Positions 17,930 to 25,823 of a stretch of DNA of 55,310 bases are shown one piece after another (position 1 is the stretch's first letter; every line of letters begins with the position of its first letter). The notes beneath the pieces were generated by a model, which was given only the letters and a program-made list of their open reading frames with translations, made no database searches and was not told where the DNA came from. The stretch spans positions 1 through 55,310 of the forward strand of contig CAYGWD010000003.1 of the NCBI GenBank assembly GCA_964353745.1. The letters are read 5' to 3'. Source of the DNA: CS1-C013 sp964353745 (GTDB lineage: Archaea > Aenigmatarchaeota > Aenigmatarchaeia > Aenigmatarchaeales > Aenigmatarchaeaceae). The translations under genes and the position numbers were made by a program.

Positions 17930-18847
17930 TTGAAAAAAAATAATAAAAAAAGAATTGCCTTATACGCGATAGTTGCGGTGGTTATAATAGCAGCTTTGTA
18001 TTTCATAAACAACCCGATAACAGGCAACGTCATAGCAACAAACACAACGAAAGAATATGATTTTTCAAGGTCGGGAAATCCAGATTATTACAGTTTGTTA
18101 CCATCGATGCCATCTGACTTTAAAGTAATTAAATTAATGTGGCAACAGGGAATAATCAGAGATGATCCAAACAGAATCAACGATTCTTATTGGAAGCAAC
18201 CAGAATGGTGGCCACTTTATTATGAAAACTTTTTATCAACATTAAAATATGTAGTTGAGTCTAACAGAATGCCTGTATGGAGTTTGGGTGTATTTAATTC
18301 TCAGATATACAGAGCTATAAATCAAGAATGGCTTAAAAATGCAAGCAATATTCCAGAGACGTCTGGTCACGGAGAATTAGAAATAAGAGAAAACAGTTTA
18401 ATAGTAAAACATAGATTCTGGTTAAGGGCAGCTCCAGGTGCTGCTAAAATTTATGGAGTTAGAATTTCAGCCGATTATCCTCCAGAAGCTAATTTAATAG
18501 GAATCGTAGCACTTAACATACCGAATGAAACAGTTAAGCAGGACCCTGAAATAACAAAAAAATACATAAAGGTAACGGCAGTGGAAAGGGACTCGGGTCA
18601 AACAGAGTTTAATTTTGGAACATACTGGCCCAAATTGAGTCCTGATTATCTAAAAGAAATTGAGTTAACAGCTGAGATAGATAAAAACACGCCTAAAGGT
18701 ATGTATATAGTTGGTGTAAATGTAGGAGCCCCTTCAAGGGAATATCAAGAACAACAGAGTCTAAAATATCTTTTAGCATATACAGATCCAAACATAGGAA
18801 TGTATAGAGGACCAACTAAATTTGCGTTGTTTATAGAAGTAATTTAG
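17930..18847 (+). CDS. Membrane-anchored extracellular protein with ITGNVI motif
   Basis: About 305 residues from TTG 17930. A Lys-rich N-terminus precedes a transmembrane helix (IALYAIVAVVIIAALYF), followed at once by NPITGNVIATN. The remainder lies outside. An aromatic segment (SYWKQPEWWPLYYENF) and two beta-rich regions are visible, the second (FNFGTYWPKLSPDYLKEIELTAEID) resembling an Ig-like sandwich ending TKFALFIEVI. No enzyme motif is seen. It is the last gene before a T-rich gap, closing the first transcriptional segment of the surface locus. Its function is unknown; a structural partner of the giant protein is a reasonable guess. Confidence 0.6.
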   Translation: MKKNNKKRIALYAIVAVVIIAALYFINNPITGNVIATNTTKEYDFSRSGNPDYYSLLPSMPSDFKVIKLMWQQGIIRDDPNRINDSYWKQPEWWPLYYENFLSTLKYVVESNRMPVWSLGVFNSQIYRAINQEWLKNASNIPETSGHGELEIRENSLIVKHRFWLRAAPGAAKIYGVRISADYPPEANLIGIVALNIPNETVKQDPEITKKYIKVTAVERDSGQTEFNFGTYWPKLSPDYLKEIELTAEIDKNTPKGMYIVGVNVGAPSREYQEQQSLKYLLAYTDPNIGMYRGPTKFALFIEVI

Positions 18848-18971
18848 ATGTTTATTTTTTTTTCTGTTTATTTTTTTTAATATCATTAAAACTATAAATT
18901 ATAATTAGTATTAAGTATCAATAGTTATTCATAGAATATATTGAAATTAAATCAAAATTTAGTTGATTAAA
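18848..18971 (+). promoter_or_regulatory. T-rich terminator followed by promoter
   Basis: Oligo-T runs at 18850-18878 directly after the upstream stop fit archaeal U-rich termination. A TATA-like ACTATAAATTAT (about 18891-18902) follows. GTTGAT about 5 nt before ATG 18972 is a plausible ribosome site and favours this ATG over TTG 18963. The layout suggests the ATPase operon has its own promoter. Confidence 0.5.
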
Positions 18972-21146
18972 ATGAAACTAATCTGCTTATGTTTTTTAAT
19001 TTTATTTATTTTATCAATAGATACAGTTTATGCACAGGATATAGAATGGGTTATGGGTAAAACTTTTTTTATAGTTGATATTAAACCTTGTAATTTTTTC
19101 TCTACGCCAACAGACTGTCAGTCAGTAGTCGGTTGTTGCTGGTGCACTTCTGGCAGCGCTTTTGGTTGTCAAGTCTGCCCTTGCCCAACAGTGCAACCGC
19201 CAACATCGCCGGGAGGTCCGGGAGGAGCCTTCATACCTCCTGAAGAAAAGAAGAACCAAACAAACATCACAGTCACTCCTCTTTCCTTAACAACCAACAC
19301 CATTGAAGTAAGACTATATCCTGGGGAATACGAGATAGTCTCCCTAGGGATAACGAACAACCAACCAGAAAATAGAACCATCAAACTAGGTGTGGAAGGG
19401 GACATATGGCCTTACGTATTGTTCGAGAAGGACACTTTCTCAATAAATCCTGGAGATTCGTACAATGCTAACATAAAATTCTATACTCTGCCAACAACAA
19501 TGCCAGGTATCTATAATGGCAACATCGTAGTCATGTCCGGCAACATCACCAAGAAAGTAGCGGTCATCATGAGGGTCGAGTACAAGCCTGAAAAGTTGTT
19601 GGACATAAAGGTTGACACAATAACAAAGGATGTCTATCCCGGCGACCGCATGAAATACCTTGTCACGTTGTATAATCTAGGCCTGACTAAAAGAGTGGAC
19701 GTGTTCATCAACTATACTGTCAGGTCTGTTGAGAATGATACCATAATATCAAAAACTGGCGAGACGGTAGCGTTAGAAACTTCCCTGTCTTTTGACAGGA
19801 ACATAATAATACCAAACGATACGCCAACAGGTATTTACGTCATAGAGGCTATTGCAGCTTACGAAGATAAGAGAGCTACTTCAATAGCATCCTTTAATGT
19901 TGTAAAGCCCTTCTGGCTAATACCTTTCTTATGGTCCTTGCTAACCAACTGGATAACTTACGTTGTATTATTCATATTGATACCTGCTCTGTATCTTATC
20001 AAGAAACTATACGAAAAACTAAGAATGAAAAGAGTTTACAAGGCGAGATACGTGAGGCCTGTTGACCTTAACAAGCTGCCTAAGAAAGGCCTGCTCGTAG
20101 GCAAAATAGCTGAAACCAATGTTGACGCTTATATTGATCCTGACGATCTGACGACCCACCTGATAGTGGCAGGCGGAACAGGTTCTGGAAAATCAGTGTC
20201 AGCCATGATAATTGCAGAAGAACTTTTGAAGAAAGGAGTGCCTGTTGTTGTCTTTGACCCAACAGCGCAATGGACAGGATTCATAAGACCTTGTACGGAT
20301 AACAAGATGTTGAATCTATATCGTAAGTTCAGAATAAAGAAAGAGGAGGCAAGGGCATTCAAAGGAACAATAATTCAGATAACAGATCCTTTCATGAAGG
20401 TTGAGATAGAGAAATTCATAAAGAAGGGCGAGATAACCGTACTCGCATTGAACAAGCTGACACCAAACCAGTTGGATTACTTTGTAAGAAAGACCATCGA
20501 TTATATGTTCACCATATCGTGGCCAGAATCAAGAGAATTGAAATTGTTGATGGTATACGACGAAGTGCACAGGCTGTTGCCAAAGTATGCCGCGAGAAAG
20601 GTTTCTGCATTGGAAGGCGGAGGCTACATTGCCTTAGAAAGGGGAGTGAGGGAATTCAGAAAGTGGGGAATAGGTTTGGTAATGATATCTCAGGTATTGT
20701 TAGACTTCAAAGGGGCGATAAGAGCTGTCATAGCAACAGAAGCTCAGTTGAGAACGAAATACGAGGGAGACATAAACAGGATAAAAACAAAATATGGTTG
20801 GCAGTACTCAGCAGCCATTCCGAAACTGGAAGTGGGAACCGGTCTGGTGCAAAACCCAGGATACAACAACGGTAAGCCATGGTTCATATCATTTAGGCCT
20901 TTGCTGCACGATACATTCAGGATAACAGACCAAGAACTGGAGTCTTATGATAAATTCAAGAAAGACATAGAAGATTTAAGAAAGGAAACAGAAAAATTAA
21001 AGAGCAAGCAAATAGATACTTATGATATGGAACTGGAGCTCAACTTAGCAGAAGAGAAAACTAAGACAGGACAATTAAGAATGGCTGAAACCTACATAGA
21101 ATCTGTAAAAACAAGAATAGAAACCATTGAAAAGAGGAGAAAGTAA
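18972..21146 (+). CDS. Exported, membrane-spanning HerA/DUF87-family ATPase
   Basis: About 724 residues. Order: signal peptide (1-21, ...SIDTVYA); Cys-rich segment (about 39-74, with GCCWC and CQVCPC); beta-sandwich extracellular region with NEW3/CARDB-like character (about 95-312); transmembrane helix (about 314-345, FWLIPFLWSLLTNWITYVVL); cytoplasmic HerA-type ATPase with Walker A GGTGSGKS (401-408), Walker B LLMVYDE (Asp530-Glu531) and GIGLVMISQ; C-terminal coiled tail. HerA/FtsK/VirB4-class ATPases translocate DNA or power secretion. A HerA core joined through a membrane helix to a folded extracellular domain is unusual. The gene overlaps the next by 1 nt (TAATG), so the coiled-coil protein is a likely partner. 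Confidence 0.8.
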   Translation: MKLICLCFLILFILSIDTVYAQDIEWVMGKTFFIVDIKPCNFFSTPTDCQSVVGCCWCTSGSAFGCQVCPCPTVQPPTSPGGPGGAFIPPEEKKNQTNITVTPLSLTTNTIEVRLYPGEYEIVSLGITNNQPENRTIKLGVEGDIWPYVLFEKDTFSINPGDSYNANIKFYTLPTTMPGIYNGNIVVMSGNITKKVAVIMRVEYKPEKLLDIKVDTITKDVYPGDRMKYLVTLYNLGLTKRVDVFINYTVRSVENDTIISKTGETVALETSLSFDRNIIIPNDTPTGIYVIEAIAAYEDKRATSIASFNVVKPFWLIPFLWSLLTNWITYVVLFILIPALYLIKKLYEKLRMKRVYKARYVRPVDLNKLPKKGLLVGKIAETNVDAYIDPDDLTTHLIVAGGTGSGKSVSAMIIAEELLKKGVPVVVFDPTAQWTGFIRPCTDNKMLNLYRKFRIKKEEARAFKGTIIQITDPFMKVEIEKFIKKGEITVLALNKLTPNQLDYFVRKTIDYMFTISWPESRELKLLMVYDEVHRLLPKYAARKVSALEGGGYIALERGVREFRKWGIGLVMISQVLLDFKGAIRAVIATEAQLRTKYEGDINRIKTKYGWQYSAAIPKLEVGTGLVQNPGYNNGKPWFISFRPLLHDTFRITDQELESYDKFKKDIEDLRKETEKLKSKQIDTYDMELELNLAEEKTKTGQLRMAETYIESVKTRIETIEKRRK

Positions 21147-22729
21147 TGGCTGAAAAGACTGTTGGAGAAATCTTAGAAGAGCAGGGAGTTATTAGCCCTG
21201 TAAAAGAGGGAAAAAAAGGGGAGCAGAAAGAGGATATTGAAGAAAAGAAAATTAGTTTTCTTGGGGAAATAAGAATTAAGCAACTGGTCATGGACCTTGA
21301 AAAGATCAAGGCCGAAGTAGAAGGACTAAGGGAAGTAAAGTTTAGTTCTGATGAAAGGATAAAAGAGCTGTCAGAAAGCATAGGAGAAATTAGGTCAATG
21401 CTGTTTCAAAAGGACAGCCTCGTAAAAGAACTGGAAGCAAAAACCAAACTTCTTGGAGACAGCATCAACGATATTGAGCCTAAAAAAATTTCCAAGGATT
21501 TTCAGAAACAGGAAGAGCGCGTTGCGCAGTACGAGGCAAAGACTGAAAAAATAGAAAGCATGTACAGGGACGTATTGAAAAAGCAGGAAGAGTCTCAAAA
21601 AATACTCGAGGGCATCAAGAGCGTCGAGAACCTAAAGACAAGAATAGGGGAAATGGAAAACCTCGTCTCAAAGTCTATAGAGAATAAGGCGGAGGTAGAC
21701 AGGCTCGAAGCAAAGACTGAAAAGTTCTATATGGAAATAGGAGATAAATTAAGAGAGTTTTCTAAGTTAAAAACTGACACGGAGAAGATAGATGACCTGA
21801 CCAAGGAAATGATCAAATCAATCGACGAAATCAATATCAAGATGACGGGTTTTGCGAAAAAAGAGGATGTCGAAGGTTTTAAAAATATTATTAATGATTT
21901 GGTGGTATCAAACAAAGAAAAGATAGAGGAAAAATTGAAAGGAATAGAAGAATCCTTAAACGTTCCTACAGAAGGTCTGACCTCGAAGATAAGCGAGCTG
22001 CAGAAGAAGAGAGAAAGCGTGCTGAACCTGATAAACAGCCTTGAGGAACAGTACAGGAGAGGCGCTTTGAAAAGGGAGACATTCGAAGAGGTGAGAAACA
22101 AGAACGAGGACCTGCTCAAGAAGATTGATGACGACATTAAGAAATTGGAGAGCCAAAAAGGCCTATCACTGAAATCCTTGCCTAGCATAATAAATGAACT
22201 CGGTGATAATCAGAGAATGTTAGACAGCAAGGTAACAGAAATGGAAGAGCAGGCAGAACCGTTCAAGAATCTGGAAAGCAGGACTTATGTCATGGAAAGT
22301 TCGGTCGATGAAATAAAGGAGGACTTGAGAAAAGTCGGTCCTGAAAAAATGGCTAGGATGGCCAACGCGATAGAAATCCAGACGGAAATTGTCAACGATA
22401 TCCTCACCAAACTGAAGGAGGTCAACAGAAGATTGATGGACGCAAAGGTGAATCTGAACGATTATGAGAACAGAACCAGATTCTTTGAAATTCTTAACAT
22501 CCTGGTGAGATTGAGAGCTGTAAATGAAATTTCTGATTATCTGAACGAGCTTGAAAATCTTATTTTAAAGATGAAGCTGGACAAGCTGTGGAATAGGGAA
22601 AAACAGGACCTGACAGAGAATCTTTTGATGGAGCTGTCAGAGAACTGGCACGAATCAGGGAGAGACGACGTTTCTAAAGTGTTCACTGATTTTCTAGAAA
22701 AGGTAAGAGCACCAAAGACAGCCAAGTAG
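21146..22729 (+). CDS. Large cytoplasmic coiled-coil protein
   Basis: 527 residues, very rich in Lys and Glu. Long heptad-patterned segments run from about 40 to 400 (for example LEKIKAEVEGLREVKF and LEEQYRRGALKRETFEEV). It has no signal peptide or membrane helix. The C-terminal 100 residues (RFFEILNILVRLRAVNEISDYLNELENLI) look like a compact helical domain. The start overlaps the upstream ATPase stop by 1 nt, and the next gene begins 8 nt after its stop. A scaffold or adaptor linking the membrane ATPase to other components is plausible. I do not recognise a named family. Confidence 0.7.
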   Translation: MAEKTVGEILEEQGVISPVKEGKKGEQKEDIEEKKISFLGEIRIKQLVMDLEKIKAEVEGLREVKFSSDERIKELSESIGEIRSMLFQKDSLVKELEAKTKLLGDSINDIEPKKISKDFQKQEERVAQYEAKTEKIESMYRDVLKKQEESQKILEGIKSVENLKTRIGEMENLVSKSIENKAEVDRLEAKTEKFYMEIGDKLREFSKLKTDTEKIDDLTKEMIKSIDEINIKMTGFAKKEDVEGFKNIINDLVVSNKEKIEEKLKGIEESLNVPTEGLTSKISELQKKRESVLNLINSLEEQYRRGALKRETFEEVRNKNEDLLKKIDDDIKKLESQKGLSLKSLPSIINELGDNQRMLDSKVTEMEEQAEPFKNLESRTYVMESSVDEIKEDLRKVGPEKMARMANAIEIQTEIVNDILTKLKEVNRRLMDAKVNLNDYENRTRFFEILNILVRLRAVNEISDYLNELENLILKMKLDKLWNREKQDLTENLLMELSENWHESGRDDVSKVFTDFLEKVRAPKTAK

Positions 22730-22737
22730 GTGATTGG

Positions 22738-23739
22738 TTGAATTTCTCTTTGGTTAAAAAAATTTTAATAATATTTTTTCTATTGATTTTTTTCACTAAA
22801 GCCTATGCATCGGCAAGCGTGACAATCTATTGCCCTGAAGAGATTCTAATTGAAAAAGGCTGGACGAACTTCATCAGTTTTTCTGTAAACAACAACGGAG
22901 ATGTTGCTTTGAAAAACGTCAGCGCATCCATAAATGGCACCTTTTCCAAATGGTTTGAATTCCAGAACAATAAGATAGATGCACTTGAGGTGAATAAAGA
23001 AACAGACTTGGTAGCCAAGGTTTCAATTCCTGCAGAGATAGCTATTGGAAACTATAACTTCTCCTTTAGCGTGAAATCGAGCGACATAAGCAGTAAAAAG
23101 GATTTCACTGTCAGGATATTCGAATCAAGAGACGACCTGCTGTTGCATCAGATACAGAATCTAAAAAATAATTTGAGCGAACTGGAAAAAGAAGCTGATA
23201 GAATAGAGTCTACGGGAAAGAACCTGACATCTATTAGAAGCTTATTTTATCAGATAAATTCCGAACTAAACTCGGCAAAAGATCAAGTCAACAACAAACA
23301 ATACACGCAGGTAACGGAAACTATAAGGGATGTTGGAAAGCTTTTTATAGAGGCTAGTTTTGACATATCAAATCCTCCTGGACCAACAGAAACAAAGGGT
23401 AATCAAAACTTCGATATATCAAGCAAGGACATATTCTTCATATCCTTGGGAATAGGCATCGTCGTTCTTCTGATAGCGCTAATCTATTTACTCAGGAAAA
23501 TCAAAATAGAAAACAAGGTAAGACTGCCTAACCTAAGGTTAAAGGAGCTTATTGTTGAGAACAAAAGGCTCAAAGAAGTGGAAAAGGAAATTGAGAAAAC
23601 CAAAGAGGCGCAAAGCATAATCGAGGAAGAGAGCAAAGAAAACATGATATCAAAAGAGAGCTATGATGAACTAAAAGTGAAGTACCAGGAAAAACTGTTG
23701 GAGTTGGAAGGCGAGAGAAGGAAGGTAAGAGGATATTGA
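22738..23739 (+). CDS. Exported membrane protein with Ig-like domain and coiled coils
   Basis: 333 residues from TTG 22738, supported by GGTGAT at 22729-22734. A signal peptide (about 1-24, FFLLIFFTKAYA) is followed by a beta-sandwich (about 25-130, VTIYCPEEILIEKGWTNFISF) like NEW3/CARDB domains. Then come an extracellular coiled coil (about 135-205), a transmembrane helix (about 232-252, FISLGIGIVVLLIALIYLL) and a cytoplasmic coiled coil (about 255-330). The topology parallels the transmembrane ATPase: Ig-like domain outside, helix, working part inside. Its coiled coils could pair with the upstream coiled-coil protein. It overlaps the MinD-like gene by 1 nt (TGATG). Confidence 0.7.
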   Translation: MNFSLVKKILIIFFLLIFFTKAYASASVTIYCPEEILIEKGWTNFISFSVNNNGDVALKNVSASINGTFSKWFEFQNNKIDALEVNKETDLVAKVSIPAEIAIGNYNFSFSVKSSDISSKKDFTVRIFESRDDLLLHQIQNLKNNLSELEKEADRIESTGKNLTSIRSLFYQINSELNSAKDQVNNKQYTQVTETIRDVGKLFIEASFDISNPPGPTETKGNQNFDISSKDIFFISLGIGIVVLLIALIYLLRKIKIENKVRLPNLRLKELIVENKRLKEVEKEIEKTKEAQSIIEEESKENMISKESYDELKVKYQEKLLELEGERRKVRGY

Positions 23740-24494
23740 TGACCAGAACCATAGGAATCATATCTGGCAAGGGCGGTGTTGGTAAAACCACTATAGCTGC
23801 TAACCTTGGCGCTGCCCTAGCTCACAGGTTTAAGAAAGATGTAACCGTAGTCGATTGCAACCTGACAGCACCTCACCTCAGCCTTTTGCTCGGCATGCAT
23901 TATCATCCTATAACATTGAATCACGTCCTAAGGAATGAGAAACACATCAGCGAGGCTGTCTATGAACATCCTAGCAGTATGAAAGTGATACCTGCCTCAT
24001 TGCAGTTAAAGGATTTGATAAAGGCTGATATAACAAAATTAGGAAAGAACCTGAAAAAATTCAAGGGAAAGACTGACATAATTTTCCTGGATTCTTCTCC
24101 TGGATTAGGCAGGGAAGCTTCCGCGGCAATCGATGCAAGCGAAGAGATACTGTTTGTCACAAAACCTGACATACTATCCGTCTCCGACGTCATCCGGGGC
24201 AAGGAATTGATTGACAAAATAAAGAAAGAGCAAATAGGAGTTGTCATGAACATGGTGACTGGAGGCAGCCATGAACTAACTAAAAAGGAGATTGAAAAGA
24301 TGACAAACCTGCCAGTGGTAGCTGTCATACCTCATGATAAAAATGTTCCCAAAAGCTTGGAATTTAGAACGCCTGTTGTGTTGCACAAACCGAACTCAGC
24401 AGCAAGCAAGGAGTTGAGGAAACTGGCTGGATTTATTATAGATGAGAAAGAACTGAGACTCTGGGACAAGCTGATTAGATTCCTTAAAACCTGA
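23739..24494 (+). CDS. MinD/ParA-family P-loop ATPase
   Basis: About 251 residues from ATG 23739; the upstream in-frame TTG lacks a ribosome site. The deviant Walker A SGKGGVGKTT near residues 8-17, VTVVDCNLTAPHLSLLLG and the IIFLDSSPGLG switch-like motif identify the MinD/Mrp/ParA group. These ATPases switch location on membranes or nucleoid and position other complexes. The C-terminus (LRLWDKLIRFLKT) looks amphipathic, like the membrane-targeting helix of MinD. As last gene of the ATPase/coiled-coil set, it may localise the transmembrane complex; this is inference from gene order. Confidence 0.85.
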   Translation: MTRTIGIISGKGGVGKTTIAANLGAALAHRFKKDVTVVDCNLTAPHLSLLLGMHYHPITLNHVLRNEKHISEAVYEHPSSMKVIPASLQLKDLIKADITKLGKNLKKFKGKTDIIFLDSSPGLGREASAAIDASEEILFVTKPDILSVSDVIRGKELIDKIKKEQIGVVMNMVTGGSHELTKKEIEKMTNLPVVAVIPHDKNVPKSLEFRTPVVLHKPNSAASKELRKLAGFIIDEKELRLWDKLIRFLKT

Positions 24495-24499
24495 TTAAA

Positions 24500-24871
24500 A
24501 TGAACATCAAACAATTCCTGAAGCCAGACTGGAGAAAGATTGTAGTATTTGTTGTTTTAATTATATTATTTTTTCTTACAGAAGAATTAGTTATGGATTC
24601 AGTCTATTATTATTTAATAAACAAATGTATGGGTGGTCCATGTGGAGAAAATGGTGGATGCTATTATAATGTATGCACTTTTGGAAAAATAAAAATTTAC
24701 TACTTTTATAATGATTTTGATATTAGATTATTACCATTAGTAATATTTTTTGACCCGCTTCAACTGTTTAATCTTTCTCTGGATTATCTAATTTATCCTT
24801 TTACTATATTTTATTTATATCTCTTTTCTTGTTTCATAATCTGGATATACGACAAGTTTAGAAAAAAGTAA
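24500..24871 (+). CDS. Small polytopic membrane protein
   Basis: 123 residues with about three hydrophobic segments (IVVFVVLIILFFL; LLPLVIFFDPLQLF; FYLYLFSCFIIWIY). A Cys-containing extracellular loop (CMGGPCGENGGCYYNVC) resembles loops found in various small archaeal membrane proteins. The start is 6 nt after the MinD-like stop, preceded by TGAT, so it may belong to the same transcript. No function is assignable. Confidence 0.55.
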   Translation: MNIKQFLKPDWRKIVVFVVLIILFFLTEELVMDSVYYYLINKCMGGPCGENGGCYYNVCTFGKIKIYYFYNDFDIRLLPLVIFFDPLQLFNLSLDYLIYPFTIFYLYLFSCFIIWIYDKFRKK

Positions 24872-24907
24872 ACAAAGTTTTTAAAACTGCGGGCATAACT
24901 TATTATT

Positions 24908-25204
24908 ATGGTTATTGAGCTAACGCTAACGACCGTCTTGATATTCGTAGGCTTCGTGGTGTCAGTCTTTATTATCTACAAAATTTTAAAACTATTGTTC
25001 AGAGCCTCCTTAGTTGTGGTAGCCTCATTCGCCTTTCCCTGGGTTGCAAGATACTTTGGTTTGGCAATAACAACGAACCTAGAGACGGGTTTATTCTTTG
25101 CCATAAGCGGTTTCACACTGTTCTGTGTGTATGAGTTCTTCCACTTTATAGTCCAGTTCTTTAAAATGATAACATGGCCTTTTAGAAGAAAGAGTGGTAA
25201 ATGA
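24908..25204 (+). CDS. Small membrane protein
   Basis: 98 residues with three hydrophobic stretches (TVLIFVGFVVSVFIIYKIL; ASLVVVASFAFPWVA; FFAISGFTLFCVYEFF) and a basic C-terminus (WPFRRKSGK). A TATA-like GTTTTTAAAAC lies about 24-35 nt upstream, compatible with a leaderless start. It overlaps the dolichol-kinase-like gene by 4 nt, indicating coupled translation. The family is not recognised. Confidence 0.55.
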   Translation: MVIELTLTTVLIFVGFVVSVFIIYKILKLLFRASLVVVASFAFPWVARYFGLAITTNLETGLFFAISGFTLFCVYEFFHFIVQFFKMITWPFRRKSGK

Positions 25205-25791
25205 TGATTGAAATAAGAAGGAAACTGGTGCACGCTTCCGGCGTTTTCTTGATTTTCATAATCATATGGCTGGGAAAATGGAACGCCGCCCTGATAATTC
25301 TCTCAATGGCTGTGACATTTCTTTTGCTGGGAGAATATAGGAAGAATAGAGAAAAGTATAAGATAATAAAATCAAAAGAGCTGGACGAGATCGAGGAAAC
25401 CATGGAAAAAATGTTCAAAGAGCATGAGAGGCCTAACACCCTGCCGTTTAAGGGTGCAACAGAATTTTTCATAGGATGCTTTCTAGCCACAGTGATATTT
25501 GAGCCTATAACAGCAATAGCAGCCATCGCCGTCCTATCGTTAGCAGACGCTTTATCAACACTGATAGGAAGCTATTATGGAAAACACAAACTTCCGGTAA
25601 ACAAGAAGAAGACTTTTGAAGGGAGCACAACCTTTTTCCTAACATCTATCTTTGTCTTGTGGTTTTTTGTCAATCCCTTGAAAGCCATTATAGTGGCGAT
25701 TCTAGCAACATTCGCAGAAATGATACCCAAAATAGATGACAATCTTACAGTTCCACTAACAGTTGGAATTGTCATGACATTGATTAGTTAG
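25201..25791 (+). CDS. Dolichol/phytol kinase-like CTP-dependent membrane kinase
   Basis: 196 residues, polytopic. The N-terminus RRKLVHASGVFLIF and the late segment LADALSTLIGSYYGKHKLPVNKKKTFEGSTTFF fit the SEC59/DGK1/VTE5 family (COG0170), whose members phosphorylate polyprenols or prenyl alcohols with CTP. In an organism with so many N-glycosylation sequons, a role in recycling dolichol-type lipid carrier is attractive, but phytol- or diacylglycerol-like substrates are equally possible. It is coupled by overlap to the small membrane gene upstream. Confidence 0.75.
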   Translation: MMIEIRRKLVHASGVFLIFIIIWLGKWNAALIILSMAVTFLLLGEYRKNREKYKIIKSKELDEIEETMEKMFKEHERPNTLPFKGATEFFIGCFLATVIFEPITAIAAIAVLSLADALSTLIGSYYGKHKLPVNKKKTFEGSTTFFLTSIFVLWFFVNPLKAIIVAILATFAEMIPKIDDNLTVPLTVGIVMTLIS

Positions 25792-25802
25792 ATATTTAAA
25801 TA
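25791..25802 (+). promoter_or_regulatory. TATA box for the DUF1512 gene
   Basis: GATATTTAAAT ends about 24 nt before ATG 25824. The spacing fits a leaderless archaeal transcript that starts at or next to the ATG. No Shine-Dalgarno is present, consistent with that. Confidence 0.5.
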
Positions 25803-25823
25803 GCGATTACAATTAATTTAACT

